Part shown: piece after piece, positions 52,108-61,259 of the stretch
Layout of the letters: every line of letters starts with the position of its first letter
Position numbering within the stretch: the stretch's first letter is position 1
Assembly: GCF_009908315.1 (NCBI RefSeq)
Contig: NZ_JAAATW010000001.1
Coordinates: 1,612,001-1,676,000, forward strand
DNA length: 64,000 nucleotides
Source: Paragemmobacter ruber
GTDB taxonomy: Bacteria > Pseudomonadota > Alphaproteobacteria > Rhodobacterales > Rhodobacteraceae
Direction of reading: 5' to 3'
The notes under the pieces: generated by a model
Databases searched by the model: none
What the model was told of the DNA's origin: nothing
What the model saw: the letters and a program-made list of their open reading frames with translations, nothing else
Made by a program: the position numbers and the translations under genes

Positions 52108-52920
52108 TTACCCGACAGACCGGAGGAATTGCTGCAGGCGCGGCGATTGCGGCGCCCCGAAAAGCCGCTCGGGCGGTCCCTGTTCCTCCACCAGCCCATC
52201 GGCAAGGAACACGACATGGCTCGCCACCTCGCGCGCGAATTTCATCTCATGCGTGACAAGGATCATCGTCCGCCCCTCGGCGGCCAAGGCCCGGATCACC
52301 GCCAGCACCTCACCCACCAGTTCCGGGTCCAGCGCCGATGTGGGCTCATCGAACAGCATGGCCTTGGGCTCCATGCACAAGGCCCGCGCGATCGCCGCGC
52401 GCTGCTGCTGCCCGCCCGACATGAAGGCCGGATAGGCCCCGGCCTTCTCGGCCAGCCCCACCCGCGCCAAAAGCGCCATCGCCCGTTCCACCGCTTCGGC
52501 CTTGGGAACCCCCATCACATGCACCGGCACCTCGATCAGGTTTTCCAGCACCGTCTTGTGCGTCCAAAGGTTGAAACTCTGGAACACCATCCCCAGACTG
52601 CGGCGGATGCGTTCGATCTGCTTGCGGTCGGCGCAGGTGCCATCGGCGCGCTGCCGCACTTCCTCGCCCGCGATCACCACGCGCCCAGCGCTGGGCGTCT
52701 CAAGAAAGTTGATGCAGCGCAGCATCGTGGATTTGCCCGAACCCGACCCGCCGATCACCGCGATCACATCGCCCTCATGCGCGGTCAGATCGACACCTTT
52801 CAGCACATGATGCGGGCCAAAGGATTTGTGCAGCCCCTCGACCCGGATCGCCTCACGCGCCGCGCCGGGGGCGGTCGCCGATGCCGTCTGCGGTCCTGTC
52901 TCAGCGGCGGGTGCAGCCAA
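52108..52920 (-). CDS. Polar amino acid ABC transporter ATP-binding protein
   Basis: 270 residues from a TTG start at 52920 with AGGAG nine bases upstream; no better start is in frame before the first conserved strand, so a rare TTG is chosen. Walker A IGGSGSGKST, signature MSGGQQQR, Walker B AMLFDEPTSALD and a histidine-loop THEMKFAREV identify a HisP/OccP-type ATPase. First gene of the operon ATPase, binding protein, HisQ, HisM. The N-terminal 20 residues are Ala-rich and look dispensable. Confidence 0.9.
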   Translation of the reverse strand: MAAPAAETGPQTASATAPGAAREAIRVEGLHKSFGPHHVLKGVDLTAHEGDVIAVIGGSGSGKSTMLRCINFLETPSAGRVVIAGEEVRQRADGTCADRKQIERIRRSLGMVFQSFNLWTHKTVLENLIEVPVHVMGVPKAEAVERAMALLARVGLAEKAGAYPAFMSGGQQQRAAIARALCMEPKAMLFDEPTSALDPELVGEVLAVIRALAAEGRTMILVTHEMKFAREVASHVVFLADGLVEEQGPPERLFGAPQSPRLQQFLRSVG

Positions 52921-53179
52921 ATCTGCGCTCCTGTACGGTTGTGGAACAATTTAGACGGGGCGTCGGCCCGTCTGGCAAGCAAAATCGCGCGACCAGTCCC
53001 CGCTTCGCCCCCGTCCCGCATCCCCCCGTTGAACTCTGCGTGATCGGGTGCCGCGTTCCGCGCCGTTCCGCGCGATTTCCCGCCCTAAGGTGACGCTGCG
53101 GCAGGCTGCCGCACTTCCGCCGGGCGCGGGGCTTGCCACCTCAGGGGCAGAGAAAAAACAACCGCAGGAAGGTATCGCC

Positions 53180-53596
53180 ATGACAAAACTCCACCGGGGA
53201 ACCTGGATCGTCGCCGCCTGCCACGAAGGCGCGCTGATCCTCGAAAACGCAGGCGCCGCACAGGAACCAGACCTGCGCCTGATCGACCGGCTGGAGGCCC
53301 CCGCCGCCCATCCCCTGCCCACGGGACAGGCCCACCCCGAGGTGACGGATCGCGCCAGCCTCGCCCTGTCGGCCTTTGCCGCCCGCGTCGTGGGCCGCCT
53401 CGCGCGCGAGGTGGCGCGCGGCAATGCCCGCCACCTCGTCCTCGCCGCGGCACCGCCGCTCCTGACCGCGATCCGTGATCGGATGGACGATGACCTGCGC
53501 GCCCGGCTGATGCTCACCCTGCCGCAGACGCTGACCCGCCACCCGGTCCCCCGCATCGCAGCCGAGGTGCAGACCGCGCTGTCGCGCGCCGCCTGA
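53180..53596 (+). CDS. Host-attachment family protein (baeRF-like)
   Basis: 138 residues from the ATG at 53180 (CAGGAAGG upstream); the longer frame is non-homologous. GTWIVAACHEGALILENAG (7-25) and NARHLVLAAAPPLLTAIRD (about 83-101) match the family named 'protein required for attachment to host cells', a relative of peptide-release-factor domains. The biochemical role is unknown. Stands alone between two intergenic regions. Confidence 0.8.
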   Translation: MTKLHRGTWIVAACHEGALILENAGAAQEPDLRLIDRLEAPAAHPLPTGQAHPEVTDRASLALSAFAARVVGRLAREVARGNARHLVLAAAPPLLTAIRDRMDDDLRARLMLTLPQTLTRHPVPRIAAEVQTALSRAA

Positions 53597-53739
53597 CACC
53601 CACACCTTCGGACGGGCGGATTCGCGCTCATTGGCGCCAAAATCCCCCGTTTCCTCCCTTTGCCTGTCCGCACCAGCCTAAAGGACAGGTTCCCGCCGCC
53701 GTAATCTCAGCTAGAACGCGCCTGTGGCTGGAGGCGCGC

Positions 53740-54084
53740 ATGGTGCTCAACGCAGAGGTCATCGAAGAGGTCCGCGAAACGCTGGGTGATGCCACCCTGC
53801 GCAGTTTTCTCGCGCGCATGTTGGCCGAGGTCGAGGAAACCCGCTTCCAACTGCTGTCCCTGCTTTCTTCGGCGGATTACGCGACCCTCGCCGCAACCTC
53901 GCACCGCGCCTCGGGATCAGCGGCGTCGGTCGGCGCCGTGGGCCTGCACGCCGCACTGAAAGAGATCGAGAATACCGCCCGCGGCCCCGCGGCCCCGACG
54001 GCGCTGCCGGATCTCATCTCCGGCCTCTCCGCGCGCATCGCCGAAACCCGGCTGGCGCTGATCTCGCTCATCGGCCCGCTCTGA
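53740..54084 (+). CDS. Hpt-domain phosphotransfer protein
   Basis: 114 residues, essentially one HPt four-helix bundle. SHRASGSAASVGAVGLH (54-70) carries the phospho-accepting His55 followed by the small residues typical of HPt (H-x-x-x-G/A). It would relay phosphate between a hybrid kinase and a response regulator, neither of which is nearby. GGAGG ribosome site five bases before the ATG. Confidence 0.85.
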   Translation: MVLNAEVIEEVRETLGDATLRSFLARMLAEVEETRFQLLSLLSSADYATLAATSHRASGSAASVGAVGLHAALKEIENTARGPAAPTALPDLISGLSARIAETRLALISLIGPL

Positions 54085-54175
54085 CCGCACCCCCCCGGGT
54101 GGAAATCCGCTCAAGCCCCTCGCGCACCCGGCCTTGCGCCTTGCCCATCGCCGCACAAGGCGGCACCTGTGCCCC

Positions 54176-54502
54176 ATGACCCAGCAACGCCTGCCCCTCC
54201 TTGCCCTCTCCCTCGCCGCGCTCGCGGCCATGGCCACGCCGCTCCCGGCGCAGGCGGGGCCGCAGAACTGCCCGCCCGGTCTTGCCAAGAAGGCCGTGCC
54301 TTGCGTGCCGCCCGGGCAGGCCAAGAAGTGGCAGGTTGGCAACCGCATCCCCGGTGGCGTCCCGTGGTACGAGGTGCGCGACTGGGACCGTTACGATCTG
54401 CCCGCGCCCCCCGATGGCAGCCGCTATGTGCTGATCGACAACGATCTGCTCCGCGTGGCCATCGCCACCGGCATCATCCTCGAATATCTCGGCCGCTATT
54501 AG
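54176..54502 (+). CDS. Small secreted protein with RcnB-like C-terminus
   Basis: 108 residues from the ATG at 54176. Signal peptide about 1-27, then a Cys-Pro region (NCPPGLAKK, PCVPPGQAKKW) repeated as CPPG/CVPPG. The C-terminal part (RYVLIDNDLLRVAIATGIIL) resembles the RcnB/YohN type found in small periplasmic proteins. Function unknown; a nickel or cobalt link would follow only from the family. Confidence 0.72.
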   Translation: MTQQRLPLLALSLAALAAMATPLPAQAGPQNCPPGLAKKAVPCVPPGQAKKWQVGNRIPGGVPWYEVRDWDRYDLPAPPDGSRYVLIDNDLLRVAIATGIILEYLGRY

Positions 54503-54517
54503 GCCGCGACTGGCCCG

Positions 54518-55105
54518 CTACTGGGCCAGCGCCCGCGCGAACAGCGCGGCCAGCCGCGCCTGCCCCGCGCGATAGTCGGGCATGGACCGCGCGCTGGTCT
54601 TCAACCCCTTCACCGCCGCGATGATCGCCTGCGCCACCTCCGGCCCGCTGCCCAGCCCCGGCGGCACCCCCCGCCGTGCCAGCCACGCGCCCAGCGTCTC
54701 CACCATCCGCGCCTCGCCCGCCGCCGCCAGATCGCCCGTCACGGCGAAACCCACATCCATCAGCTCTTCGCCATGCGGGGTGGACAGCACCGCCTCCATG
54801 AACTTGCCATCCTTGGCGACAAAGGCCGCCAGCAGCGCCTGCTCCAGCGTCTGCCCCGGCACCTCCAGCGCCGCCGTCATGTCGCGCAGCGCCTCTTCGA
54901 AATACCGCACCGCCAGCGACCGGAAGATATCCTCCTTGTTGCGGTAATGCAGATAAAGCGCCGTCCGCGACATCCCCGCCCCCCGCGCGATGTCATCCAT
55001 CGAGGTGCGGCGATAGCCATAGCTGGAAAAGGCATGAAAGGCCGCGTCAAGGATCGCATCCTGTCGGTCCACGGGGGCAGGGCTGGGCGGCAAGTTCACG
55101 GCCAT
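54518..55105 (-). CDS. TetR-family regulator
   Basis: 195 residues. N-terminal helix-turn-helix: DAILDAAFHAFSSYGYRRTS, then MDDIARGAGMSRTALYLHYR, the classic TetR recognition region. The C-terminal half (about 70-195) is a ligand-binding helical bundle with no recognisable signature. Divergent from the molybdenum hydroxylase genes, with paired operators between, so it most likely represses those genes and itself. Confidence 0.9.
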   Translation of the reverse strand: MAVNLPPSPAPVDRQDAILDAAFHAFSSYGYRRTSMDDIARGAGMSRTALYLHYRNKEDIFRSLAVRYFEEALRDMTAALEVPGQTLEQALLAAFVAKDGKFMEAVLSTPHGEELMDVGFAVTGDLAAAGEARMVETLGAWLARRGVPPGLGSGPEVAQAIIAAVKGLKTSARSMPDYRAGQARLAALFARALAQ

Positions 55106-55115
55106 GCCGACACCC

Positions 55116-55173
55116 TGACAATTTTCCCCCAGATTGTCAATTGACAGTATGACATTTCACGCTCAATATGTCA
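55116..55173. promoter_or_regulatory. TetR operators and promoter of the molybdenum hydroxylase genes
   Basis: A -35 box TTGACA (55141-55146) with a 17-base spacer to CAATAT (55164-55169). The 12-bp palindrome TGTCAATTGACA (55135-55146) overlaps the -35. On each side an inverted repeat of identical shape, TGACA...TGTCA over 24 bases (55116-55139 and 55150-55173). These five half-sites are strong candidates for TetR binding. Confidence 0.7.
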
Positions 55174-55192
55174 GAAAGAAATGGAGGCACGC

Positions 55193-55660
55193 ATGCCCAC
55201 GACCCTCACCGTGAATGGCCGCACTGAAACGCTCGACCTGCCGCCCGACATTCCGCTGCTCTGGGCGCTGCGCGACGGGCTCAACCTCACCGGCACCAAA
55301 TTCGGCTGCGGCGTCGCCGCCTGCGGGGCCTGCACCGTGCATGTCGATGGGCAGGCCGTCCGCTCCTGCCAGACCGCGCTGGGCGATGTCGCCGGCGCCA
55401 GCGTCACCACCATCGAAGGCTTGGGCAACCCCGCCGCCCTGCACGCCGTGCAGGCCGCGTGGGCCGCGGCACAGGTCGCTCAATGCGGCTATTGCCAGTC
55501 GGGCCAGATCATGCAGGCCGCCGCCCTGCTGGCCGAAAACCCCACCCCCACGGATGCCCAGATCGACGAGGCGATGTCGGGCAACCTCTGCCGCTGCGGC
55601 ACCTACCCCCGCATCCGCGCCGCCGTGCAGGATGCCGCCACCCGCCTGAAGGAGGCCTGA
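55193..55660 (+). CDS. Two-[2Fe-2S] subunit of a xanthine-oxidase-family hydroxylase
   Basis: 155 residues from the ATG at 55193, with GGAGG five bases upstream (an earlier ATG at 55181 contains that site). Plant-type ferredoxin cluster Cys39/44/47/59 and the second cluster Cys98, Cys101, Cys133, Cys135 are complete. Small subunit of the two-subunit type (isoquinoline 1-oxidoreductase alpha or aldehyde oxidase), with no FAD subunit here. First gene after the TetR operators, 2 bp before the large subunit. Confidence 0.93.
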   Translation: MPTTLTVNGRTETLDLPPDIPLLWALRDGLNLTGTKFGCGVAACGACTVHVDGQAVRSCQTALGDVAGASVTTIEGLGNPAALHAVQAAWAAAQVAQCGYCQSGQIMQAAALLAENPTPTDAQIDEAMSGNLCRCGTYPRIRAAVQDAATRLKEA

Positions 55661-55662
55661 TC

Positions 55663-57897
55663 ATGGGACGCGTGATGAAGATCGCCCGCCGCGGATTCCT
55701 CTTCGGTTCGGTCGCCCTTATGGGCGGCGTCGCCTTCGGCTGGTATCGCTACGCCACCCCCCACGGCAACCCGCTGGAAGGCACGCTCCCCGAAGGCGCG
55801 GCCACCCTCAACCCTTACGTCATCATCGACCAGACCGGCGTCACCGTCATCGCCCCCCGGGCCGAGATGGGGCAGGGCATCCACACCACCCTCGCCGCGC
55901 TTGTCGCAGAAGAGATGGATCTCGACTGGTCGCAGATCCGCGTGATGCACGGCCCCGCGTCAAAGGCCTATTACAACGCGGCCATCCTCGGCGAAGGCGT
56001 CCCCTTCGCCCCCACCGATGACAGCCGCCTCGCCAATACCGTGCGCGGCGCGATGGACATCCCGGCCAAATTCCTCGGGCTTCAGATCACGGGCGGCTCC
56101 TCCTCCATCCCCGACGGGTATGAAAAGATGCGCCTCGCCGGGGCCGCCGCCCGTGCCGCGCTGGTCGAGGCGGCGGCACAGCGCCTCAACGTCCCCGCCG
56201 CGCAGCTTTCCACCGAAAACGGCGCCGTGATCGCCCCCGATGGCACCCGCATCCCCTATCCCGAACTGGCCGTCGCCGCCGCCGCCATCGACCTGCGCGC
56301 CGAACCCGCGCTCAAGCCCCGCGAAGACTGGCGGCTTCTGGGCCGCACCCTGCCGCGCACCGACATGCTGGCCAAGGTCACGGGAACAGAGACCTACGCC
56401 ATCGACCTGCGCCTGCCGGGGATGCGCTTCGCCACCGTCCGCACCAACCCGCGCCTCGGGGGCGAAATGCTGGGCTATGACGCCACCGCCGCCGAAGCCA
56501 TGCCCGGCGTCGAACGCATCGTTCCCCTGCCGGGTGGCGTGGCCGTGGTCGCCACCAACACATGGACGGCGATGCAGGCCGCCGATGCCATCACCTTCGA
56601 CTGGGGTCCCGCCCCCTATCCGGCCACCAGCGCCGAGATCGCCGAAGAACTGCGCGCCAGCTTCACCCCCGACCGGCTCGACAGCACCAACCGCGATGAT
56701 GGCGACGTGGACGCCGCCCTTCCGCCCGATGCCTTCACCGCCGAATACACCGCGCCCTACCTCGCCCATGCCACGATGGAACCCATGTCCAGCGCGGCAT
56801 GGCTCAAGGATGGCCGCCTCACCGTCTGGACGGGCCACCAGCTCCCCACCCAGATCCTGACCGAGGCGCCCGCCCTCACCGGCCTCCCGCCCGAGGCGAT
56901 CACGGTCGAGGTGCTGCCGATGGGCGGCGGCTTCGGTCGCCGGGCCGAAATGGACATCGTCCGTCAGGCCATCGCCGTGGCACAGGCCATGGAAGGCACC
57001 CCCGTCCTCGTGACTTGGTCCCGGGAAGAGGACATGACCCACGATTTCTACCGCCCCGCCGCCATGGGCCGCATCTGCGCCGCCGTGGCTGACGGTCGGA
57101 TCACCGCCTTCGATTTCGCCACCTGCGCCACCTCCGTGGTGGAAAGCCAGATGGGCCGCATCGGCCTGTCGATCCCCGGCCCCGATGGCACCATCGTGCA
57201 GGGCGCGTGGGAACAGCCCTACCGCCTGCCCAACCACCGCGTGACGGGCTACCGCGCCCCGGCCATGGTCCCCGTGGGATCGTGGCGGTCGGTCGGCGCG
57301 TCGCAGAACGCCTTCTTCCACGAAACCGCGATGGATGAACTCGCCCATCTCGCGGGCGCGGATCCGCTGGACTTCCGCCTGTCCCAGATCGACCACGATC
57401 CCTCGCGCAAGGTGCTCGAGGCTGTCCGCGACATGTCCGGCTGGGGCAGCCCCACCCCGGGCCGCGCCAAGGGGGTGGCCTTCTGCCTGTCCTTCGGCGT
57501 CCCCACCGCGCAGGTGATCGAGGTCGAGGAAACGCCCCAAGGCCTTCGCCTCACCGGCGCATGGATCGCCGCCGATGTCGGCATCGCCCTCGACCCCGGC
57601 AATATCGAGGCACAGTTGCAAGGCGCCATGGTCTATGGCCTCTCCGCCGCGATCCGGGGGGAAATCACCTTTGGCGATGGCATGGTGCAGCAGGCGAACT
57701 TCTGGGATTACGAACCCCTCCGCCTGTCGCAATGCCCGCCCATCGCGGTGCAGATCCTGCAAAACCAGCCCCATATCCGCGGCATCGGCGAACCCGGCAC
57801 CCCGCCCGCCGCCCCCGCGCTCGGCAACGCCATCTTCGCCCTAACGGGCCAGCGCCTGCGCGACATGCCCTTCGCCCGGACAGTCAGCTTCGCCTGA
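55663..57897 (+). CDS. Molybdenum-cofactor subunit of a xanthine-oxidase-family hydroxylase
   Basis: 744 residues from the ATG at 55663 with GAAGGAGG upstream. A twin-arginine-like N-terminus (IARRGFLFGSV) implies export in folded form with its partner. GAPFAPT-type loop, VLPMGGGFGRRAEMD and RGIGEPGTPPAAPALGN (the catalytic glutamate) identify the IorB/aldehyde-oxidase large subunit. Electron acceptor and substrate are unknown; an aldehyde or N-heterocycle is likely. A terminator follows. Confidence 0.92.
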   Translation: MGRVMKIARRGFLFGSVALMGGVAFGWYRYATPHGNPLEGTLPEGAATLNPYVIIDQTGVTVIAPRAEMGQGIHTTLAALVAEEMDLDWSQIRVMHGPASKAYYNAAILGEGVPFAPTDDSRLANTVRGAMDIPAKFLGLQITGGSSSIPDGYEKMRLAGAAARAALVEAAAQRLNVPAAQLSTENGAVIAPDGTRIPYPELAVAAAAIDLRAEPALKPREDWRLLGRTLPRTDMLAKVTGTETYAIDLRLPGMRFATVRTNPRLGGEMLGYDATAAEAMPGVERIVPLPGGVAVVATNTWTAMQAADAITFDWGPAPYPATSAEIAEELRASFTPDRLDSTNRDDGDVDAALPPDAFTAEYTAPYLAHATMEPMSSAAWLKDGRLTVWTGHQLPTQILTEAPALTGLPPEAITVEVLPMGGGFGRRAEMDIVRQAIAVAQAMEGTPVLVTWSREEDMTHDFYRPAAMGRICAAVADGRITAFDFATCATSVVESQMGRIGLSIPGPDGTIVQGAWEQPYRLPNHRVTGYRAPAMVPVGSWRSVGASQNAFFHETAMDELAHLAGADPLDFRLSQIDHDPSRKVLEAVRDMSGWGSPTPGRAKGVAFCLSFGVPTAQVIEVEETPQGLRLTGAWIAADVGIALDPGNIEAQLQGAMVYGLSAAIRGEITFGDGMVQQANFWDYEPLRLSQCPPIAVQILQNQPHIRGIGEPGTPPAAPALGNAIFALTGQRLRDMPFARTVSFA

Positions 57898-57952
57898 CGG
57901 GGCCGGATAGGGCCAGCTAGGGCAGGGTGGGGGCCACTTATGGCAAAAAAGA

Positions 57953-57978
57953 CAGGCGGGGTGGCAAAACCCCGCCTG
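57953..57978 (+). terminator. Terminator of the hydroxylase operon
   Basis: CAGGCGGGGT and ACCCCGCCTG form a 10-bp perfect stem with a 6-base loop, followed by CTCTTCATTT. It lies 56 bases after the stop. Confidence 0.8.
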
Positions 57979-58058
57979 CTCTTCATTTGATCAAAGACTC
58001 GCCACGATCTGCCTCTATGCTGGCAGCCCTTGGTAATTTTGAATGAAGGATTGGGATC

Positions 58059-58397
58059 ATGGCCAAAGCACCGCTCAAAACCGTGACCGATACGCGCGAA
58101 CAGCTTCAGGATGACGTCGAGGCCCGTATTCAGGCCCTGCGCGACGAAATCGCCGCGCTGACGAAATCCGTCCGCGATCTGGGCCTGCAAAGCGCGGCCG
58201 AGGCAAAGACCAAGGCCCGCGACATCGCCGATGACGCCACGGCCGAGGCGCTGCAAGCCGTCAAGGACCTGCGCGCCCATGTGGACACGCTGCAATCCGA
58301 TGTCGAAGACCGGGTGAAAAGCCACCCTTTCGCCTGGCTGGCGGGGGCGGTCGGTCTGGGCGTGATCCTCGGCCTCATCCTCACGCGCCGCGATTGA
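58059..58397 (+). CDS. DUF883/ElaB-family membrane-anchored protein
   Basis: 112 residues. Long amphipathic helix with regular charged heptads (about 10-85) and a C-terminal hydrophobic tail (FAWLAGAVGLGVILGLIL), as in ElaB/YqjD, which tether ribosomes to the membrane in stationary phase in E. coli. Starts 81 bases after the terminator of the preceding operon. The next gene's ATG overlaps its stop. Confidence 0.82.
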   Translation: MAKAPLKTVTDTREQLQDDVEARIQALRDEIAALTKSVRDLGLQSAAEAKTKARDIADDATAEALQAVKDLRAHVDTLQSDVEDRVKSHPFAWLAGAVGLGVILGLILTRRD

Positions 58398-58774
58398 TGC
58401 GGCGCGCGGGTCCCATGGCCCCCGTGATGGGGGCCATCGCCCTGATGGTTGTGGCCGTGCTGGTCACTCTGGCCGCACTCGGCCTCTTGACCGCCGCCGC
58501 CGTCACCGCGCTTGTCCCCCATACGGGCCTGCCCGGCGCGCTCGCGCTTGTCGCGCTGGGCCTTCTGCTGCTTGTGGCCCTCGTCGCGCTCGCCATCCGC
58601 GCCGCCTTGCGCGCCGCGCAGGCCCGCGCGCGCCAGACGGCCACCGTGGCGAACCTCGCCAAACTCGCCATGGTGCTCCTGCCCCGGGCCGGGGGCACGC
58701 GCCTTGCCAAAGGCCTGCAGATGGGCCTCGGCCTCGCCCTCATCGCGCTGCCGCTCCTGCGCCGCAAGGGTTGA
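58397..58774 (+). CDS. Small membrane protein, YqjE-like position
   Basis: 125 residues from the ATG at 58397, overlapping the DUF883 stop. Two long hydrophobic segments (about 9-34 and 43-70) and a basic C-terminus. Unnamed phage-holin-like proteins (YqjE) commonly follow ElaB/YqjD genes, and this fits in place, size and shape. Sequence alone does not prove the family. Confidence 0.7.
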   Translation: MRRAGPMAPVMGAIALMVVAVLVTLAALGLLTAAAVTALVPHTGLPGALALVALGLLLLVALVALAIRAALRAAQARARQTATVANLAKLAMVLLPRAGGTRLAKGLQMGLGLALIALPLLRRKG

Positions 58775-58826
58775 TCCTTCCCAACCGCCCCGCGCCCGCC
58801 CTATGCTGCGGGCCGGAGGAACCGCC

Positions 58827-60119
58827 ATGACCCGCATCACCGCCATCCGCGCGCTGGACATCCGCTTTCCCACCTCGCGCAGCCTTGACGGCTCCGATGC
58901 GATGAACCTCGCCCCCGACTACTCCGCCGCCTATTGCATCATAGAAACCGATGACGGCACCGAAGGCCACGGCCTCACCTTCACCATCGGGCGCGGGAAC
59001 GAACTTTGCGTCGCCGCCATCCGCGCCCTCGCCCCCCTGATTGAACATATCCCCGTCGAAGACCTGCTCGCCGATATGGGCGCGACATGGCGCCGCCTCA
59101 CCGGCGACAGCCAGCTCCGCTGGGTGGGGCCCGACAAGGGGGTGATCCACCTCGCCACCGCCGCCCTTGTCAACGCGCTGTGGGATCTCTGGGGCAAACG
59201 CGCGGGCAAACCCGTCTGGCGCCTCCTCTGCGACATGACGCCCACAGAGACCGTGGCGCTGGTGGACTGGCGCTACCTCTCCGATGCGCTCGACCCCGGC
59301 CGCGCCCGCGAACGGCTCGAAGAACACGCCCCCACCCGCGCCGCCCGCATCGCCGAGATGCGCGCCACCGGCTACCCCGCCTATACCACCTCCGCCGGCT
59401 GGCTCGGCTATTCCGACGAAAAGATGCGCCGCCTGTGCCAAGAGGCGATCGCCCAAGGCTGGTCCCATTTCAAGATGAAGGTCGGCGGCAATCTGGAAGA
59501 TGACATCCGCCGCGCCCGCATCATCCGTCAGGAAATCGGCCCCCACCGCCGCCTGATGATGGATGCCAATCAGGTCTGGGGCGTGGCACAGGCCATCGAA
59601 CACATGAAAGCGCTGGCCGAATTCGACCCGTGGTTCATCGAAGAACCCACCAGCCCCGATGACATCCTCGGCCATGCCGCCATCGCCCGCGGCGTGGCCC
59701 CCATCAAGGTGGCGACGGGCGAGCATTGCCAGAACGCCGTGATGTTCAAACAGTTCCTGCAGGCCGACGCCCTGCAGATCCTCCAACTCGACAGCGCCCG
59801 CCTCGGCGGCGTCAATGAAATCGTGGGCGTGTTCCTTTTGGCCGATCACTTCGGCACCCCCGTCTGCCCCCATGCGGGCGGCGTGGGCCTGTGCGAATAT
59901 GTCCAGCACCTGTCGATCTTCGATTATGTCTGCGTCTCGGCCAGCCTCACCGATCGGGTGCTGGAATATGTCGATCACCTGCATAACCATTTCCTAACGC
60001 CCGTTCATATGAACGCTGGCCACTACATGCCGCCCGAGGCGCCCGGCTATTCCATCACTATGAAACCCGCCTCTCTCGCCGCGCACCGCTACCCCGACGG
60101 CGCGGCGTGGCAGGGCTGA
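58827..60119 (+). CDS. L-fuconate dehydratase
   Basis: 430 residues from the ATG at 58827 (GGAGGAACC upstream). Enolase superfamily, mandelate-racemase group. Catalytic residues match the known fuconate dehydratases: Lys216 and Lys218 (FKMKVGG), metal ligands Asp246, Glu272 and Glu299, and His349 (CPHAGG). Removes water from L-fuconate to give 2-keto-3-deoxy-L-fuconate. No other fucose gene is adjacent, so it may serve a related acid sugar. Convergent with modC. Confidence 0.9.
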   Translation: MTRITAIRALDIRFPTSRSLDGSDAMNLAPDYSAAYCIIETDDGTEGHGLTFTIGRGNELCVAAIRALAPLIEHIPVEDLLADMGATWRRLTGDSQLRWVGPDKGVIHLATAALVNALWDLWGKRAGKPVWRLLCDMTPTETVALVDWRYLSDALDPGRARERLEEHAPTRAARIAEMRATGYPAYTTSAGWLGYSDEKMRRLCQEAIAQGWSHFKMKVGGNLEDDIRRARIIRQEIGPHRRLMMDANQVWGVAQAIEHMKALAEFDPWFIEEPTSPDDILGHAAIARGVAPIKVATGEHCQNAVMFKQFLQADALQILQLDSARLGGVNEIVGVFLLADHFGTPVCPHAGGVGLCEYVQHLSIFDYVCVSASLTDRVLEYVDHLHNHFLTPVHMNAGHYMPPEAPGYSITMKPASLAAHRYPDGAAWQG

Positions 60120-60176
60120 TCGGGCCTCCAGGTCGCCACGCGGCATGGGCCGCAGAGGCCCCAACCCCGGCGCCGG

Positions 60177-61259
60177 TCACATCACGCCAATATCCGCCTG
60201 TGCCACCGACACCGATTTCACGATGGCAAACACCGCTGCCCCCTCCCGCAACTCCAACGCCATAGCCGACCGCCGCGTGATCCGCACCAACAGCGCATCC
60301 CCCCCCACCGACAGCCGCACCAATGCGCCGGGTCCATCCCCCATCCGCACCGCCGCCACCACCGCCGGAAGCACGTTCAGCGCCGAAATCCCCTCGGGCC
60401 GCGCCCGCGCGATGATCACGTCCTGCGCCGCGATCCGCACGCGCAGCGCCGTCCCCACCGCCGCCTCCACTCGGGGCAGCCAGACCGGCCCCGCCGCCGT
60501 TTCCAGCCGCGTCAGCCTGTCCTCCTCCTGCGCGGCCACCCGTGCGGGCAGGATCGACCCCGCCTCCCGCAGCCCCAGCACCGGCGCCAGCGCCGGATCG
60601 GCCAGCACCTCGGCCACCGGCCCCGCCGCCCGGATGCGGCCCGCCTCCATCACCACCAGCGTGGTCGCCAGCCGCGCCACCTCGGCCATCGCATGGCTGA
60701 CATAGAGGATCGGGATATCCGTCCCGTCCCGCAACCGCTCCAGCCAAGGCAGGATCTCGGCCTTCCGCGCCTCATCCAGCGCCGCCAGCGGCTCATCCAT
60801 CAGCAAAAGGCGCGGGTTCGACAGCAGCGCCCGCCCGATGGCCACCCGCTGCTTCTCGCCGCCCGACAGGGCGACGGGGTGCCGCTCCAGCAGCGCGCCG
60901 ATGCCCAGCATCTCCACCACCGCCTCCAGCGAAACCCCACCCTTCGGCGCGAACCAGCGCCCATAGGTCAGGTTCTGCCGCACCGTCAGATGCGGAAACA
61001 GCCGCGCGTCCTGAAACACATAACCCAACCGCCGCCGATGGGGTGGCAGGGCCACGCCCCCCGCCCGGTCAAACAGCACCGCGCCCCCGGCACTGATCCG
61101 CCCCCGGTCTGGCATCAACAGCCCCGCCACCGCATTCACCACCGTCGTCTTGCCCGATCCCGACCGCCCGAACAGCGCCGTCACCCCCGGCGGCGCGTCA
61201 AAGGCCACGTCCAGCGCGAATCCCGGAAACGCATGTTCCAGCTCCACCGACAGGCTCAT
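60177..61259 (-). CDS. modC: Molybdate ABC transporter ATP-binding protein
   Basis: 360 residues from the ATG at 61259. Walker [10 protein letters not shown] (31-39), signature LSGGEKQ and Walker B LLLMDEP. A C-terminal molybdate-binding (Mop/TOBE) domain (about 285-360) ends in [10 protein letters not shown], diagnostic of ModC. Overlaps modB by ATGA. The window contains no modA gene. Confidence 0.95.
   Translation of the reverse strand: MSLSVELEHAFPGFALDVAFDAPPGVTALFGRSGSGKTTVVNAVAGLLMPDRGRISAGGAVLFDRAGGVALPPHRRRLGYVFQDARLFPHLTVRQNLTYGRWFAPKGGVSLEAVVEMLGIGALLERHPVALSGGEKQRVAIGRALLSNPRLLLMDEPLAALDEARKAEILPWLERLRDGTDIPILYVSHAMAEVARLATTLVVMEAGRIRAAGPVAEVLADPALAPVLGLREAGSILPARVAAQEEDRLTRLETAAGPVWLPRVEAAVGTALRVRIAAQDVIIARARPEGISALNVLPAVVAAVRMGDGPGALVRLSVGGDALLVRITRRSAMALELREGAAVFAIVKSVSVAQADIGVM

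Noticed and set aside
50284-53043. A 919-codon plus-strand frame over the amino acid transporter genes
   Set aside because: Same cause; the four transporter genes are on the minus strand with normal motifs and spacing.
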